Below, one piece after another: positions 10,054 to 17,525 of a stretch of 23,117 nt of DNA. The DNA comes from Alphaproteobacteria bacterium (GTDB taxonomy: Bacteria; Pseudomonadota; Alphaproteobacteria; JAEULC01). The stretch's first letter is position 1; each line of letters opens with the position of its first letter. The translations under genes and the position numbers were made by a program. The notes under the pieces are model-generated. The model was not told the origin of the DNA and ran no database searches. It saw only the letters and a list, made by a program, of their open reading frames with translations. Location: assembly GCA_020851015.1 (NCBI GenBank), contig JADZDN010000192.1, forward strand, positions 1-23,117. The letters run 5' to 3'.

Positions 10054-11244
10054 CTAGCGCCACAGGGACGCGTAGGCGTCCAGATAGACCTGGCGATGGT
10101 CCTTCCAGTCGAACAGCGTCTGGACGCGCGCGCGCCCGGCCGAACCCATGCGCCGGCAGCGTTCGGGGTCGTCGAGCAGCGCCAGCATCGCGTCGGCGAA
10201 CACGGCGGGATCGTTGCTGCGTCCGGCATAGACGGCGGCTTCGCCGGCGATCGCGCGGCCCTCGGTCAGGTCGAACATGACGCAGGGCAGCTCCATCGCC
10301 ATGTATTCGAGGACCTTGTTCATCGTCAGCTTGTCGTTGAAGTTGTTCCACGGATCGGGGCAGGCGCCGATATCGGCCGAGGACATGGCCGACAGCAGCG
10401 CCTCGCCCCGCAAGAAGCCGGTGAAGTTGACGCGCTCGGCGATGCCCAGCTCCCGGGACAGCGCCTGTAGATGCGCGTATTCGGGTCCATCGCCGACCAG
10501 CAGGAAGCGCAGGTCGCCGCGCCCGCGCTGCTTGATCGCCACGGCGGCCGCACGCAGCAGGATGTCGACGCCGTCCTGCGCGCCCATGATGCCGATATAG
10601 ACGACGACCTTGTCGGCGCCATTGCGCAATGCCGGATCGGCCGCCCGCCTTGTCATCGCGCTGGCGTCGGGGCAGCTCCGCACCAGGTGCACCTGCCCTG
10701 CGGGCTTGCCGGCGCGGTCGATGGCGATATGGCGCAGCGCCTCGCTGGTGGTGATCACCAGGTCGGCGTCGCGGATCGATCGCCGCTCGAACATCAGGGT
10801 CAGGCGGTGCAGCAGCGTGCGGTGCGGAAACTTGAAGGCGAACAGCTCGGCGAAAGGATCGTGGTGGTCGAACACGAACTTGCGGCCGAACAGCACGCGG
10901 AACGGCCAGGCCACGATCCAGATGGAATCGGGCGGGTTGCAGGCCTGGATCGCATCGAAGCCCTTGGTGAGGAAGATCCGCCAGGCCAGCACGGTCTGCC
11001 AGAACAGCGCCGCCGCGTACTCCACGACAAAACCCAGGATGCCGCTGGCGTCGAGCGGCAGGCCGTGGCGGTAGATGTCCACGCCGTCGATAGTCTCGAA
11101 GCTCTTCTCGTAACCGCGGCCTTTGGGACAGATGACCGACACGCCATACCCCGCCGCCACCAGGGCCTGGCATTCCTGCCAGACCCGCCGATCCGGCGGC
11201 ACGGGCAGGTTCTCGACCACGATGAGAACGCGCCGACCCGCCAT
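10054..11244 (-). CDS. Family 4-like glycosyltransferase with altered E-x7-E motif
   Basis: GT-B glycosyltransferase of 396 residues. The N-terminal domain begins VLIVVENLPVPPDRRVWQE and contains FDHHDPFAEL, a motif seen in a group of exopolysaccharide glycosyltransferases. The C-terminal domain has VVYIGIMGAQDGVDILL, LLVGDGPEY and NFTGFLRGEALL. In the nucleotide-sugar site the second glutamate is present (E313 in NKVLEYMAM), but the position eight residues earlier is Lys305 (NDKLTMNK) rather than Glu. I take this as a subfamily feature rather than inactivation, because the whole NDKxTMNKVxEYMA stretch looks conserved in type. Its ATG is 1 nt after the stop of the upstream secreted-protein gene, with almost no independent ribosome binding site, which points to translational coupling. 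Sugar specificity is unknown. Confidence 0.9.
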   Translation of the reverse strand: MAGRRVLIVVENLPVPPDRRVWQECQALVAAGYGVSVICPKGRGYEKSFETIDGVDIYRHGLPLDASGILGFVVEYAAALFWQTVLAWRIFLTKGFDAIQACNPPDSIWIVAWPFRVLFGRKFVFDHHDPFAELFAFKFPHRTLLHRLTLMFERRSIRDADLVITTSEALRHIAIDRAGKPAGQVHLVRSCPDASAMTRRAADPALRNGADKVVVYIGIMGAQDGVDILLRAAAVAIKQRGRGDLRFLLVGDGPEYAHLQALSRELGIAERVNFTGFLRGEALLSAMSSADIGACPDPWNNFNDKLTMNKVLEYMAMELPCVMFDLTEGRAIAGEAAVYAGRSNDPAVFADAMLALLDDPERCRRMGSAGRARVQTLFDWKDHRQVYLDAYASLWR

Positions 11245-11245
11245 C

Positions 11246-11866
11246 TCAATAGCGGTAGTTGGCTTCGAAGATGTTGTAGGGCTGGACGTCGATCGTCAGC
11301 TTGCCGTCCAGCGTGTCGATATCCAGCACGAAGCCCGCAACGCGCCAGCCGATCTGGCCGGGATCGGCCATGTAGAGATCGATCGTGCGCTCGCGCGAAA
11401 GGTTCAAGCCGGCGATGCTCCCCGTCGGCGAATTGGCCACAGTGCTGCCGTCGATCACCACCAGCAGCGGCACGTTGTTGCCCGATATCGTGTCCCAGCG
11501 CAGGCCGGGGATTGTCTTGTGCCGCAGCGTCATCGACTTGACGTAGAAGCCGCTGATCCCGCCGGTCAGGCTGCGCCCGCCGCTGACCGGCCCCAGCGTG
11601 TTGCCGGCCCCGCCCGGCTCGGGCAGCTTGCCCTGCGCCTGGGCCAGGTCATAGCCGATCGCGCGCACCAGGATGCGCACCCACCCGTCGGCGCGCCCAT
11701 CCGGCCCGGCGATCTCGCTGTTGCCGGCAAGGTCGATGCCCTCCGCCCGCCCCACGATATAGGCCATGGTCGGCAGGGGCGTCTGGGCCACAGCCGGGAC
11801 GGCAAGAAACAACGCCAGCCCGGCCAGCGCCGCCGCCATCCACGCGCTCTTGCGCCGCTCGCTCAT
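11246..11866 (-). CDS. Secreted protein of unknown function in the exopolysaccharide operon
   Basis: I do not recognise this 206-residue protein. It has a Sec signal peptide (basic MSERRKSAW, hydrophobic core, VPAVAQ cleavage near 27-28), so it is periplasmic or surface-exposed. The mature part is Gly-rich with alternating hydrophobic segments suggesting beta strands (for example VPLLVVIDGSTVA, TIDLYMADPGQIGWRVAGFV, KLTIDVQPYNIFEANYRY), has no cysteine, and ends in an aromatic residue. GAGG (11872-11875, complementary strand) is placed 5 nt before the ATG. It is the first gene of a leftward operon followed by a glycosyltransferase after 1 nt and the AsnB-like enzyme. The context suggests a partner in polymer assembly, binding or export, but this is inference only. 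Confidence 0.82.
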   Translation of the reverse strand: MSERRKSAWMAAALAGLALFLAVPAVAQTPLPTMAYIVGRAEGIDLAGNSEIAGPDGRADGWVRILVRAIGYDLAQAQGKLPEPGGAGNTLGPVSGGRSLTGGISGFYVKSMTLRHKTIPGLRWDTISGNNVPLLVVIDGSTVANSPTGSIAGLNLSRERTIDLYMADPGQIGWRVAGFVLDIDTLDGKLTIDVQPYNIFEANYRY

Positions 11867-11949
11867 CGCAACCTCGCGCCCGCCCGCCCAGCAATAAGCA
11901 GGTGTGGCGCTGTAGAATTGGTAAACAATTCCCCTGAAGATGCAGGCCC
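11867..11949. promoter_or_regulatory. Divergent promoter region, secreted protein / methyltransferase
   Basis: Only 83 bp separate the two divergent starts, so the promoters must be compact and possibly overlap. The AT-rich centre holds a perfect inverted repeat at 11915-11931. The methyltransferase start has only a weak ribosome binding site (AGG in GCAGGCCC). Confidence 0.5.
11915..11931. repeat. Perfect inverted repeat, candidate operator
   Basis: GAATTG (11915-11920) and CAATTC (11926-11931) are exact reverse complements around a 5-nt centre, GTAAA. The site sits between divergent promoters, where a dimeric repressor or activator could control both sides. Its core TTGGTAAACAA resembles TTGGTAACAA on the complementary strand at 4077-4068, upstream of the GumC-like gene. 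Confidence 0.45.
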
Positions 11950-12630
11950 ATGCTTGACCGGATCAGCGCCGCGTTCCGCCATCGCCGCAACCTTCGCCTC
12001 GCCCAGGGGCTGACCGCGCTGGCCGGGGCGGTTGCCCGCCGGGAATCGCGGCGGCTGCGCGTGGTCGACATCGGCGGCACGCCCGGCTTCTGGCAGACGC
12101 TCGACGCGCGCGTGGCGGCCGACGTGGTGATGGTCAATATCGCGCCCGCACCCGCGCCGGCCCCGCAGGGCGATCCGATCGCCTTTCAATCGGTCGCGGG
12201 CGATGCGCGCGATTTGCGGCGTTGGGCCGACGGCGCATTCGATCTGGTGCTGTCGAACTCGGTGATCGAGCATGTCGGCGGCTGGACGGACATCGAGCGC
12301 GCGGCGGGCGAGATGCGCCGGCTGGCCGGTCATGGCTGGGTGCAGACGCCGGCGTTCGGCTTCCCGATCGAGCCGCATTTCGCCCTGCCGTTCATCCACT
12401 GGCTGGCGACGCCCCTGCGCGCAAGGCTGCTGCCCCTGGTGCCGCGGCAAGGCTACGGGCATCTCGGCGCGGGATCGGTGGGCGACGCGCGGCGCGCGGT
12501 CGAGGAGATCAATCTTTTGACCGCGCGCGAGATCAGGCATCTTTTCCCCCAGGCCGACCTGCTGCACGAGCGCGCGTTCGGCCTGACCAAATCCTTCATC
12601 GCGGCCTGGCCCCATGGCTGGTGGCGCTGA
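11950..12630 (+). CDS. Class I SAM-dependent methyltransferase
   Basis: Transfers a methyl group from S-adenosylmethionine to an unknown acceptor, possibly a sugar of the repeat unit or a lipid carrier intermediate. The 226-residue protein has motif I VVDIGGTPGFW (38-48) with a SAM-binding Gly-rich loop, a VNIAPAP acidic-loop equivalent, the GDARDL motif II region, and FDLVLSNSVIEHVGG (97-111), the usual signature of the Methyltransf_11-type fold. It has no signal peptide. It is divergent from the secreted-protein operon and lies 128 bp upstream of the export lipoprotein gene on the same strand, so it may lead a methyltransferase-export-glycosidase transcript or be separate. The start is supported by the length of the N-terminal helix more than by its weak ribosome binding site. 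Confidence 0.87.
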   Translation: MLDRISAAFRHRRNLRLAQGLTALAGAVARRESRRLRVVDIGGTPGFWQTLDARVAADVVMVNIAPAPAPAPQGDPIAFQSVAGDARDLRRWADGAFDLVLSNSVIEHVGGWTDIERAAGEMRRLAGHGWVQTPAFGFPIEPHFALPFIHWLATPLRARLLPLVPRQGYGHLGAGSVGDARRAVEEINLLTAREIRHLFPQADLLHERAFGLTKSFIAAWPHGWWR

Positions 12631-12758
12631 CCGCGCTTGCCGCGATTTATGCCATATATTGTGGATTGCCCGCCAGGCATCCGCTATATATCCGGGCGTA
12701 CTGGGTGGGGACCCGGGCGACCGACGGAGCCGGTAAAGGGGTGTTGGGCGATCTTCGC
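12631..12758 (+). promoter_or_regulatory. Upstream region of the export lipoprotein gene with AT-rich motifs
   Basis: This 128-bp gap contains two AT-rich tracts, ATATATTGT at 12654-12662 and TATATAT at 12685-12691, flanking a GC-rich stretch. ATGCC (12649-12653) and GGCAT (12676-12680) form a short inverted repeat around the first tract. The 9-mer ATATATTGT also occurs upstream of the GumC-like gene at 4063-4071. A promoter here is likely because of the gap size, but I cannot define its hexamers. Confidence 0.4.
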
Positions 12759-13493
12759 ATGATGCGGGGCGCTGCCGTCTGCTGGCTGGCGGCCGTGCTG
12801 GCGCTGGGCGCCTGCGGTGTGGTCGGCAAGCCCGACGAGGCACAGCACCCGCCCCTCAACTTCGCGCCGTGGCAGGACGTGGCCGAGGAATACCGCCTGC
12901 GCCCGGGCGACGAGATCGACGTCCGGTTGCTCTACAACCCCGAACTCAGCGACCGCGTCGTGGTCGCCCCGGACGGGCGCGTCAACATGTCCCTGGTCGG
13001 CTCGGTGGTGGCCGAGGGCCAGACCCCCAGCCAGTTCGCGCGCGACCTGGAGCAGCGGTTCGCGGTCGAATTGCAGCGACCGGACGTGACGGTCGTGCCG
13101 CGCGCCTTTGCCTCGCAGCGCGTGTTCGTCGGCGGCGAGGTGGGCACGCCGGGCGTGATCAACCTGGCCGGCCGCATGGGCGTGGCCGAGGCGGTGCTGG
13201 CGGCGGGCGGCCTGCGCGTCACCGGCGCGTTCGACAACGTCGTCGTGGTCCGGCGCGGGCCCGACGGGCGGCCGATGCTGCGCAACGTCGACCTGGAGCG
13301 CCTGCTCAACACGGGCGACCGCGAACAGGACGTGCCGATCCGCGGCGGCGACATGATCTTCGTGCCGCGCAAGGGCGTGGCCAACGCCAATCTCTGGGTC
13401 GACCAGTACATCCGCCAGATCCTGCCGTTCAACAATTCCGCCGGCTTCACCGGCAACTACGGTTTGAAAACCGCGCCCGGGACGACGCCCTGA
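12759..13493 (+). CDS. Wza/GumB-like polysaccharide export lipoprotein
   Basis: Outer-membrane export channel component of the polysaccharide secretion system. The 244-residue protein starts with a lipoprotein signal peptide ending LALGAC, with lipid-modified Cys19. The polysaccharide export domain (about 43-118) begins EEYRLRPGDEIDVRL and includes VVVAPDGRVNMSLVG. A soluble ligand-binding (SLBB-like) domain follows (about 120-205: VFVGGEVGTPGVINLAGRM to GDMIFVP). The C-terminal segment NANLWVDQYIRQILPFN could be the amphipathic helix that crosses the outer membrane in Wza. It is shorter than E. coli Wza and nearer to GumB in size. Start: two adjacent ATGs at 12759 and 12762; GTG at 12741 would add six residues. 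It overlaps the GH5 gene by 4 nt. Confidence 0.9.
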   Translation: MMRGAAVCWLAAVLALGACGVVGKPDEAQHPPLNFAPWQDVAEEYRLRPGDEIDVRLLYNPELSDRVVVAPDGRVNMSLVGSVVAEGQTPSQFARDLEQRFAVELQRPDVTVVPRAFASQRVFVGGEVGTPGVINLAGRMGVAEAVLAAGGLRVTGAFDNVVVVRRGPDGRPMLRNVDLERLLNTGDREQDVPIRGGDMIFVPRKGVANANLWVDQYIRQILPFNNSAGFTGNYGLKTAPGTTP

Positions 13494-14668
13494 CGTCGCC
13501 CAAGCGAACCCACCAGCCGTCGCGGCGCGCGATCCTGCGTGGCGGCGCGGCAGCCCTCGGTCTGCCGCAGATCGCCAGCGGCGTCGCGCAGACGCCGCCG
13601 ACGCTACCACGCCGCGGCGTCAATCTCAGCCACTGGCTGAGCTGGGACGGACGCCAGCCGGTGGTCGCGGCGGACGCCAAGGCGATCCGCGCCGCCGGTT
13701 TCGACCACGTGCGCCTGCCGCTCGATCCCGAATTCATCGGCTGGAAGCCCGCCACCGGCGGCGCGCCTCCGAAGCTCGCGTTGCTCGACGACGCGCTGGC
13801 ACTGCTCGCCGGCCACGACCTATCGGTGATCCTGAGCTTCCATCCGCGCGAGGAGACGCGCGACGAGATCGAACTGCGCCGGCCCTATCAGGATGCCTAT
13901 GTCCAGTTCTGGACGTCGCTCGCGCAACGCTACCGCGCCACGCCGCCGGACCGCTTGGTCTTCGCCGTAATGAACGAGCCGCAATATTACGTCCGCGGCC
14001 CGGCGCGCTGGAACCAGTTGCAGCAGCGCGTGGCGCAGGCGATCCGCGCGATCGACCCCAACCGCATGCTGGCCCTCTCGGGGATCGGCGGCGCCAGCAT
14101 CGACTATCTCGACCGGCTGGCGCCGGTCGCCGACGCGAACGCGTTCCACGTCTTTCATTTCTACGAGCCCTACCTGGTGACGCATTTCGGCGCCAATTGG
14201 GAGCCGTTCACCAAGGAGCCCGGCGCGCTGGTCGCGCGCGTGGTCTACCCCTCGACCGAGATGACCATGCAGATCGCGGCGATCGGCCTTGGCCCCCAGC
14301 GCGCCGAAGCCGAGAAGCTGGTACGCGAGTACATCGACCGTCCCTGGACGGCCGACACCATCGACCGCCGCATCGCCGTCGCCGCCGCCTGGGCCAAACG
14401 CGCCAACGCGCGCCTGGTATGCACCGAATTCGGGGTGCTGCGCGGCCGCGTCGATGCCGGCTCGCGCACGCGCTGGATCGCCGACGTGCGCCGGGCGCTC
14501 GAACATCACGGAATCGGCTGGTCGGTATGGGACTATGCCGACCTGTTCGGCATCGCCACGGCGACCGGCGACGTCGACTATCCGGGCGACGGCGCCGTGG
14601 TGCCACGCGACGCGAAGAACCCGCGGCGCGTGTTCGATGCGGCGGCGCTGGCGGTGCTGGGCTTGTAG
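13490..14668 (+). CDS. GH5-family glycoside hydrolase with Tat signal, apparent CTG start
   Basis: Predicted exported endo-glycosidase of 392 residues, likely acting on beta-linked glucan-like polymers. The N-terminus carries a twin-arginine signal (PSRRAILRGGAAALGLPQIA, ending ASGVAQ near 34). The catalytic domain has the opening strand RGVNLSHWLSW (42-52), the acid/base E163 in AVMNEPQ and the nucleophile E313 in VCTEFGV, both expected for clan GH-A. There is no in-frame ATG, GTG or TTG between the export gene's stop and the Arg-Arg motif. The only fitting start is CTG at 13490, overlapping the preceding TGA as CTGA. Alternatives are a start far inside the export gene or a sequence error. 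Coupling to the export gene suggests it trims or releases the exported polymer, as the cellulases of several exopolysaccharide loci do. Its 3' end overlaps the polymerase gene by 91 nt. Confidence 0.85.
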   Translation: MTSPKRTHQPSRRAILRGGAAALGLPQIASGVAQTPPTLPRRGVNLSHWLSWDGRQPVVAADAKAIRAAGFDHVRLPLDPEFIGWKPATGGAPPKLALLDDALALLAGHDLSVILSFHPREETRDEIELRRPYQDAYVQFWTSLAQRYRATPPDRLVFAVMNEPQYYVRGPARWNQLQQRVAQAIRAIDPNRMLALSGIGGASIDYLDRLAPVADANAFHVFHFYEPYLVTHFGANWEPFTKEPGALVARVVYPSTEMTMQIAAIGLGPQRAEAEKLVREYIDRPWTADTIDRRIAVAAAWAKRANARLVCTEFGVLRGRVDAGSRTRWIADVRRALEHHGIGWSVWDYADLFGIATATGDVDYPGDGAVVPRDAKNPRRVFDAAALAVLGL

Positions 14669-15975
14669 GCGGGGTCGGCCAGCCGCGCATAGGCGGCCGC
14701 GCCCATCATCGCCACGACGAACAGGCTTAGGCTCGAATCCTTCACTGCCAGCGAGTTGTTGCTGGAGATCATGATGAAGAACACCAGCGTCGCCACCTTG
14801 GCCGCCGCAGGCGCGCCGCGCAGCAGGCTCCAGACCAGCCAGCCGAAGGCGAGCACGAACAGCACCCAGCAGATCAGCCCGAAGTTCAGCAGCAGCAGCA
14901 CCCAGAAGTTCTCGATATCGGTCAGGATGGTGAAGGAACGGAGATGCTCCATCACGCGGCCGATGCCGTCGGGCCCCAGGCCGAACAGGAAGTCCTGCAT
15001 GCTCAGCCGGTCAAAGGCGCGCAGCACCAGCGTGCGGGACTGCGCGCTGGGATCCCATTTCAGCGTCTCGAAGATGCGCGACTGCTGGCCGAGGAACAGC
15101 ATGACGATGATCGCCGCGACGGGCGTCACCAGCGCCATGAATCCGACGCCGGTGAGCATGGCGTAGCTGAACTGGCGGCGCATGAGCCCGACCAGGTACC
15201 ACCGCGCCAGCGCGATCGCGCCCACCAGCAGGCAGATGGCGAAGGCGGTGCGGCTGCCGAAGGCCAGCAGCGACAGGGCCATCGCCAGCCCCGTCGTCAC
15301 GGCCATCGCCCGATGATGCCGCAACACGGGCAGCAGGCACAGGAAGGTCGCGATGATGGTCGCGTTCTTCAGCGGGTGGCCCATCAGGCTGGTCGCGCGG
15401 AACTGCGGCTCGACATGCAGCTCGCCGCTGATGAAGTAGGGAACGAGACGCTGGCGCGTCATGAACTCGACCAGCCCGATCACCGCATCGAGCGCGACCA
15501 GCGACAGCGCTACCAGGAAGACCCGGCGGCGCCAGGTCTGCGGCAGGGCGAACAGCGTCATTGCCAGCAGCGCGGGGGCGAACAGCGTCTCGTTGATGAA
15601 CGCTGCGCCGCTGATTCCGAACCGCGCGGTGCAATAGGCCATGATGCCCACGGTCACGAGCGCGTAGACCACGATGGACGGGTGCGTGCGGGCCAACGCG
15701 CCGAGGTAGCGTACTGGATTGACCGGCAGCGTGGCCGCCAGGAACGCCATCATGACCAGATACGAACCTGGATGGAGCTTGCCGAGAAGGCTGCCGCCGG
15801 GCGCGGTGTAGTTGACGCCGATCCAATAAAGGAAACTGTCGGAGATGGTCAGCATCGCCGCCACGGCGGCAGTCGCCAGCATCCCGGCGACGGTCTGGCG
15901 CGATACGCCCGCCCGCGGCGCGACCAGGGCGCGGCCGGAATCGGCGAAGACGGAATGCTGCCGGATATCGACCAT
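14578..15975 (-). CDS. VpsF/O-antigen-ligase-like polysaccharide polymerase (Wzy-type)
   Basis: Multi-spanning inner-membrane protein, proposed to polymerise flipped repeat units in the periplasm. The 465-residue protein has roughly ten to eleven hydrophobic segments from about residue 28 to 432. A large extramembrane loop (about 300-345) contains FGLGPDGIGRVMEHL, matching the periplasmic loop of the Wzy/WaaL class. The motif MGHPLKNATIIATF resembles that of VpsF-type proteins. The start is supported by GGAG (15980-15983, complementary strand). The last ~30 residues (after ARLADPAYKPS) are polar, Ser/Ala/Arg-rich and are encoded opposite the GH5 3' end, so the stop may have drifted into the neighbouring gene. 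It is divergent from the flippase gene, 83 bp away. Polymerase rather than ligase is inferred from the locus having no other candidate. Confidence 0.83.
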   Translation of the reverse strand: MVDIRQHSVFADSGRALVAPRAGVSRQTVAGMLATAAVAAMLTISDSFLYWIGVNYTAPGGSLLGKLHPGSYLVMMAFLAATLPVNPVRYLGALARTHPSIVVYALVTVGIMAYCTARFGISGAAFINETLFAPALLAMTLFALPQTWRRRVFLVALSLVALDAVIGLVEFMTRQRLVPYFISGELHVEPQFRATSLMGHPLKNATIIATFLCLLPVLRHHRAMAVTTGLAMALSLLAFGSRTAFAICLLVGAIALARWYLVGLMRRQFSYAMLTGVGFMALVTPVAAIIVMLFLGQQSRIFETLKWDPSAQSRTLVLRAFDRLSMQDFLFGLGPDGIGRVMEHLRSFTILTDIENFWVLLLLNFGLICWVLFVLAFGWLVWSLLRGAPAAAKVATLVFFIMISSNNSLAVKDSSLSLFVVAMMGAAAYARLADPAYKPSTASAAASNTRRGFFASRGTTAPSPG

Positions 15976-16058
15976 CCAGCTCCAAGAATCGAGGACGCGC
16001 CCTTGCCGCGCAGCGCCGTGGCAGAGTAGACCAGACGCGTGCCGACCGCCACGACCCG
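15976..16058. promoter_or_regulatory. Divergent promoter region, polymerase / flippase
   Basis: An 83-bp gap between divergent starts that presumably holds both promoters. Apart from the polymerase ribosome binding site at 15980-15983 I see no clear promoter hexamers and no repeat. If the flippase starts at 16074 instead of 16059 the gap is 98 bp. Confidence 0.35.
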
Positions 16059-17525
16059 ATGGGGCGCCACGCCATGATTCTCGGCCATGCCCTGGGCTAC
16101 CTGGTGGCGGCGGTGCTGCAGGCCGTGGCGGCGCTCGCCCTGGTCGCCGGCCTTACCCGCCTGCTCAGCGACGTCGCCTTTGGCCAGTACGGATTGGCCA
16201 CGGCTGCGCTGCATCTCGGCCAGTCCGTCCTCTATTTCTGGCTCAAGGGCAGCGTGTCGCGCTTCCACGCCACGGCCGAGCAGGAAGAGCGCCTGCCGTC
16301 GTTCCTGGCGGGCGTACGGCGCTGGTTCGTCGCGACGTCGCTTCTGGGCGCCGCCGTGGCCGTCGGCGTCGTGCTGGCCCTTCGGCCCAGCCCGGACCTG
16401 CGGGCGATGATCTGGGCCACGGTTGCCGCGGCCGTCGCGCAAGGCGGTTTCACCCTGGTGCTCGAGACGCATCGCGCCGGCCTGCGGGTCTGGCGCTACT
16501 CGCTGTTCCAGTCGCTGCAAGCGGCACTCAGCCTCGCCCTGTCCCTCGCGCTGGTGCTGGCGGCGGGCCAGGCGGCCGGCGACACCGGCGCGGCATGGGC
16601 GATGGCGGGGCTGGCGCTTTCCTATGCGCTCTGCGCCGCGATCGATGGGCGCGGCCTGCGGTTCTGGTTCGGCGGCGGCCGGCCGCCGACGGGCGAGATG
16701 CGCGCGATCCTGCTCTACGGGCTGCCGCTCAGCGTGGCGATGGTGCTGGACGCCGTGCTGGCGACCGGCGACCGCTTCGTGATCGCGCAGTTCCGAGGCG
16801 AGGCCGAGGTCGGTCCCTACGCGGCGGCGGTAACGCTCGCCCATCGCAGCCTGCTCGCGCTCTGCACGGTGGTCGGCGCCGCCGCCGCCCCACTCGCGTT
16901 CGCCACGATGGCGCAAGAGGGAACGGATGCGGCGCAGCGGCGCCTGGCGGATGCCTGCGACCTGTTGCTGGCGATCAGCATCCCCGCCGCGGCGGGACTG
17001 GCGGCCCTCGCCTGGCCGGTCAGCGCGGTGATGGTCGCGGCCGCCATGCGCGAGGAAGTCGCGGCATTGCTGCCCTGGATCGCGGCCGGCGCGCTGATGC
17101 ATGGGCTTGCCGTACACTACTTCAGCCAGGCTTTTCTTCTGGCTCGCCAGCCGGTGGCGCTGGTGCATTGCATGCTGCCGGTGGTCCTGGCCTACGGGGC
17201 GCTGAACCTCGCGCTGGTGCGCCCGTATGGCGCGGCCGGCGCGGCCTATGCGCTGGTCGCGACGCAGGCATTGCACCTTGTCCTATCGATCGTTCTCGGC
17301 CGGCGCCATTTCGCGGTTCCGCTGCGATGGGTCACGGCGGCGAAGGCGGTTGTTGCCGCCGCCATCATGCTGACGGCGCTGCGCTCGCTCGGGCTTCCCG
17401 GCGGGATGCTGGGGCTGATAGGCCAGATTGTCCTGGGGGCGGCGGTCTACGGCGCGGCCGCGCTCGTGCTCGACATCGCCCGCTGCCGCGTGCGGCTGGC
17501 ACGCCGGCTGGGACTGGCGCCGTGA
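16059..17525 (+). CDS. Wzx-type oligosaccharide flippase (polysaccharide biosynthesis family)
   Basis: Moves the lipid-linked repeat unit across the inner membrane. The 488-residue protein is almost entirely hydrophobic, with about 12-14 predicted helices. It has the family pattern near the N-terminus: LTRLLSDVAFGQYGLATAAL, as in MOP-superfamily flippases, followed by a mid-protein ILLYGLPLSVAMVLDAV and GDRFVIAQFRGEAEVGPYAAA. Two in-frame starts are possible, ATG at 16059 (MGRHAMILGHALG) and ATG at 16074; neither has a strong ribosome binding site. The stop overlaps the GTG start of the next glycosyltransferase by 4 nt. The family call is safe; the transported glycan is unknown. Confidence 0.9.
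   Translation: MGRHAMILGHALGYLVAAVLQAVAALALVAGLTRLLSDVAFGQYGLATAALHLGQSVLYFWLKGSVSRFHATAEQEERLPSFLAGVRRWFVATSLLGAAVAVGVVLALRPSPDLRAMIWATVAAAVAQGGFTLVLETHRAGLRVWRYSLFQSLQAALSLALSLALVLAAGQAAGDTGAAWAMAGLALSYALCAAIDGRGLRFWFGGGRPPTGEMRAILLYGLPLSVAMVLDAVLATGDRFVIAQFRGEAEVGPYAAAVTLAHRSLLALCTVVGAAAAPLAFATMAQEGTDAAQRRLADACDLLLAISIPAAAGLAALAWPVSAVMVAAAMREEVAALLPWIAAGALMHGLAVHYFSQAFLLARQPVALVHCMLPVVLAYGALNLALVRPYGAAGAAYALVATQALHLVLSIVLGRRHFAVPLRWVTAAKAVVAAAIMLTALRSLGLPGGMLGLIGQIVLGAAVYGAAALVLDIARCRVRLARRLGLAP

Noticed and set aside
11940..11957. Five-codon mini-ORF (MQAHA) overlapping the methyltransferase start
   Set aside because: It has no ribosome binding site of its own and no attenuator-like structure around it, so it is probably chance.
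12222..12758. Upstream extension of the export lipoprotein frame into the methyltransferase gene
   Set aside because: That part is a shadow of the methyltransferase; the lipoprotein signal peptide starts at 12759.
15845..17521. Upstream extension of the 17522 glycosyltransferase frame to 15845, which would give a 925-residue protein
   Set aside because: The first ~560 residues are an out-of-frame reading of the flippase gene; the glycosyltransferase domain begins exactly at the GTG of 17522, which overlaps the flippase stop.
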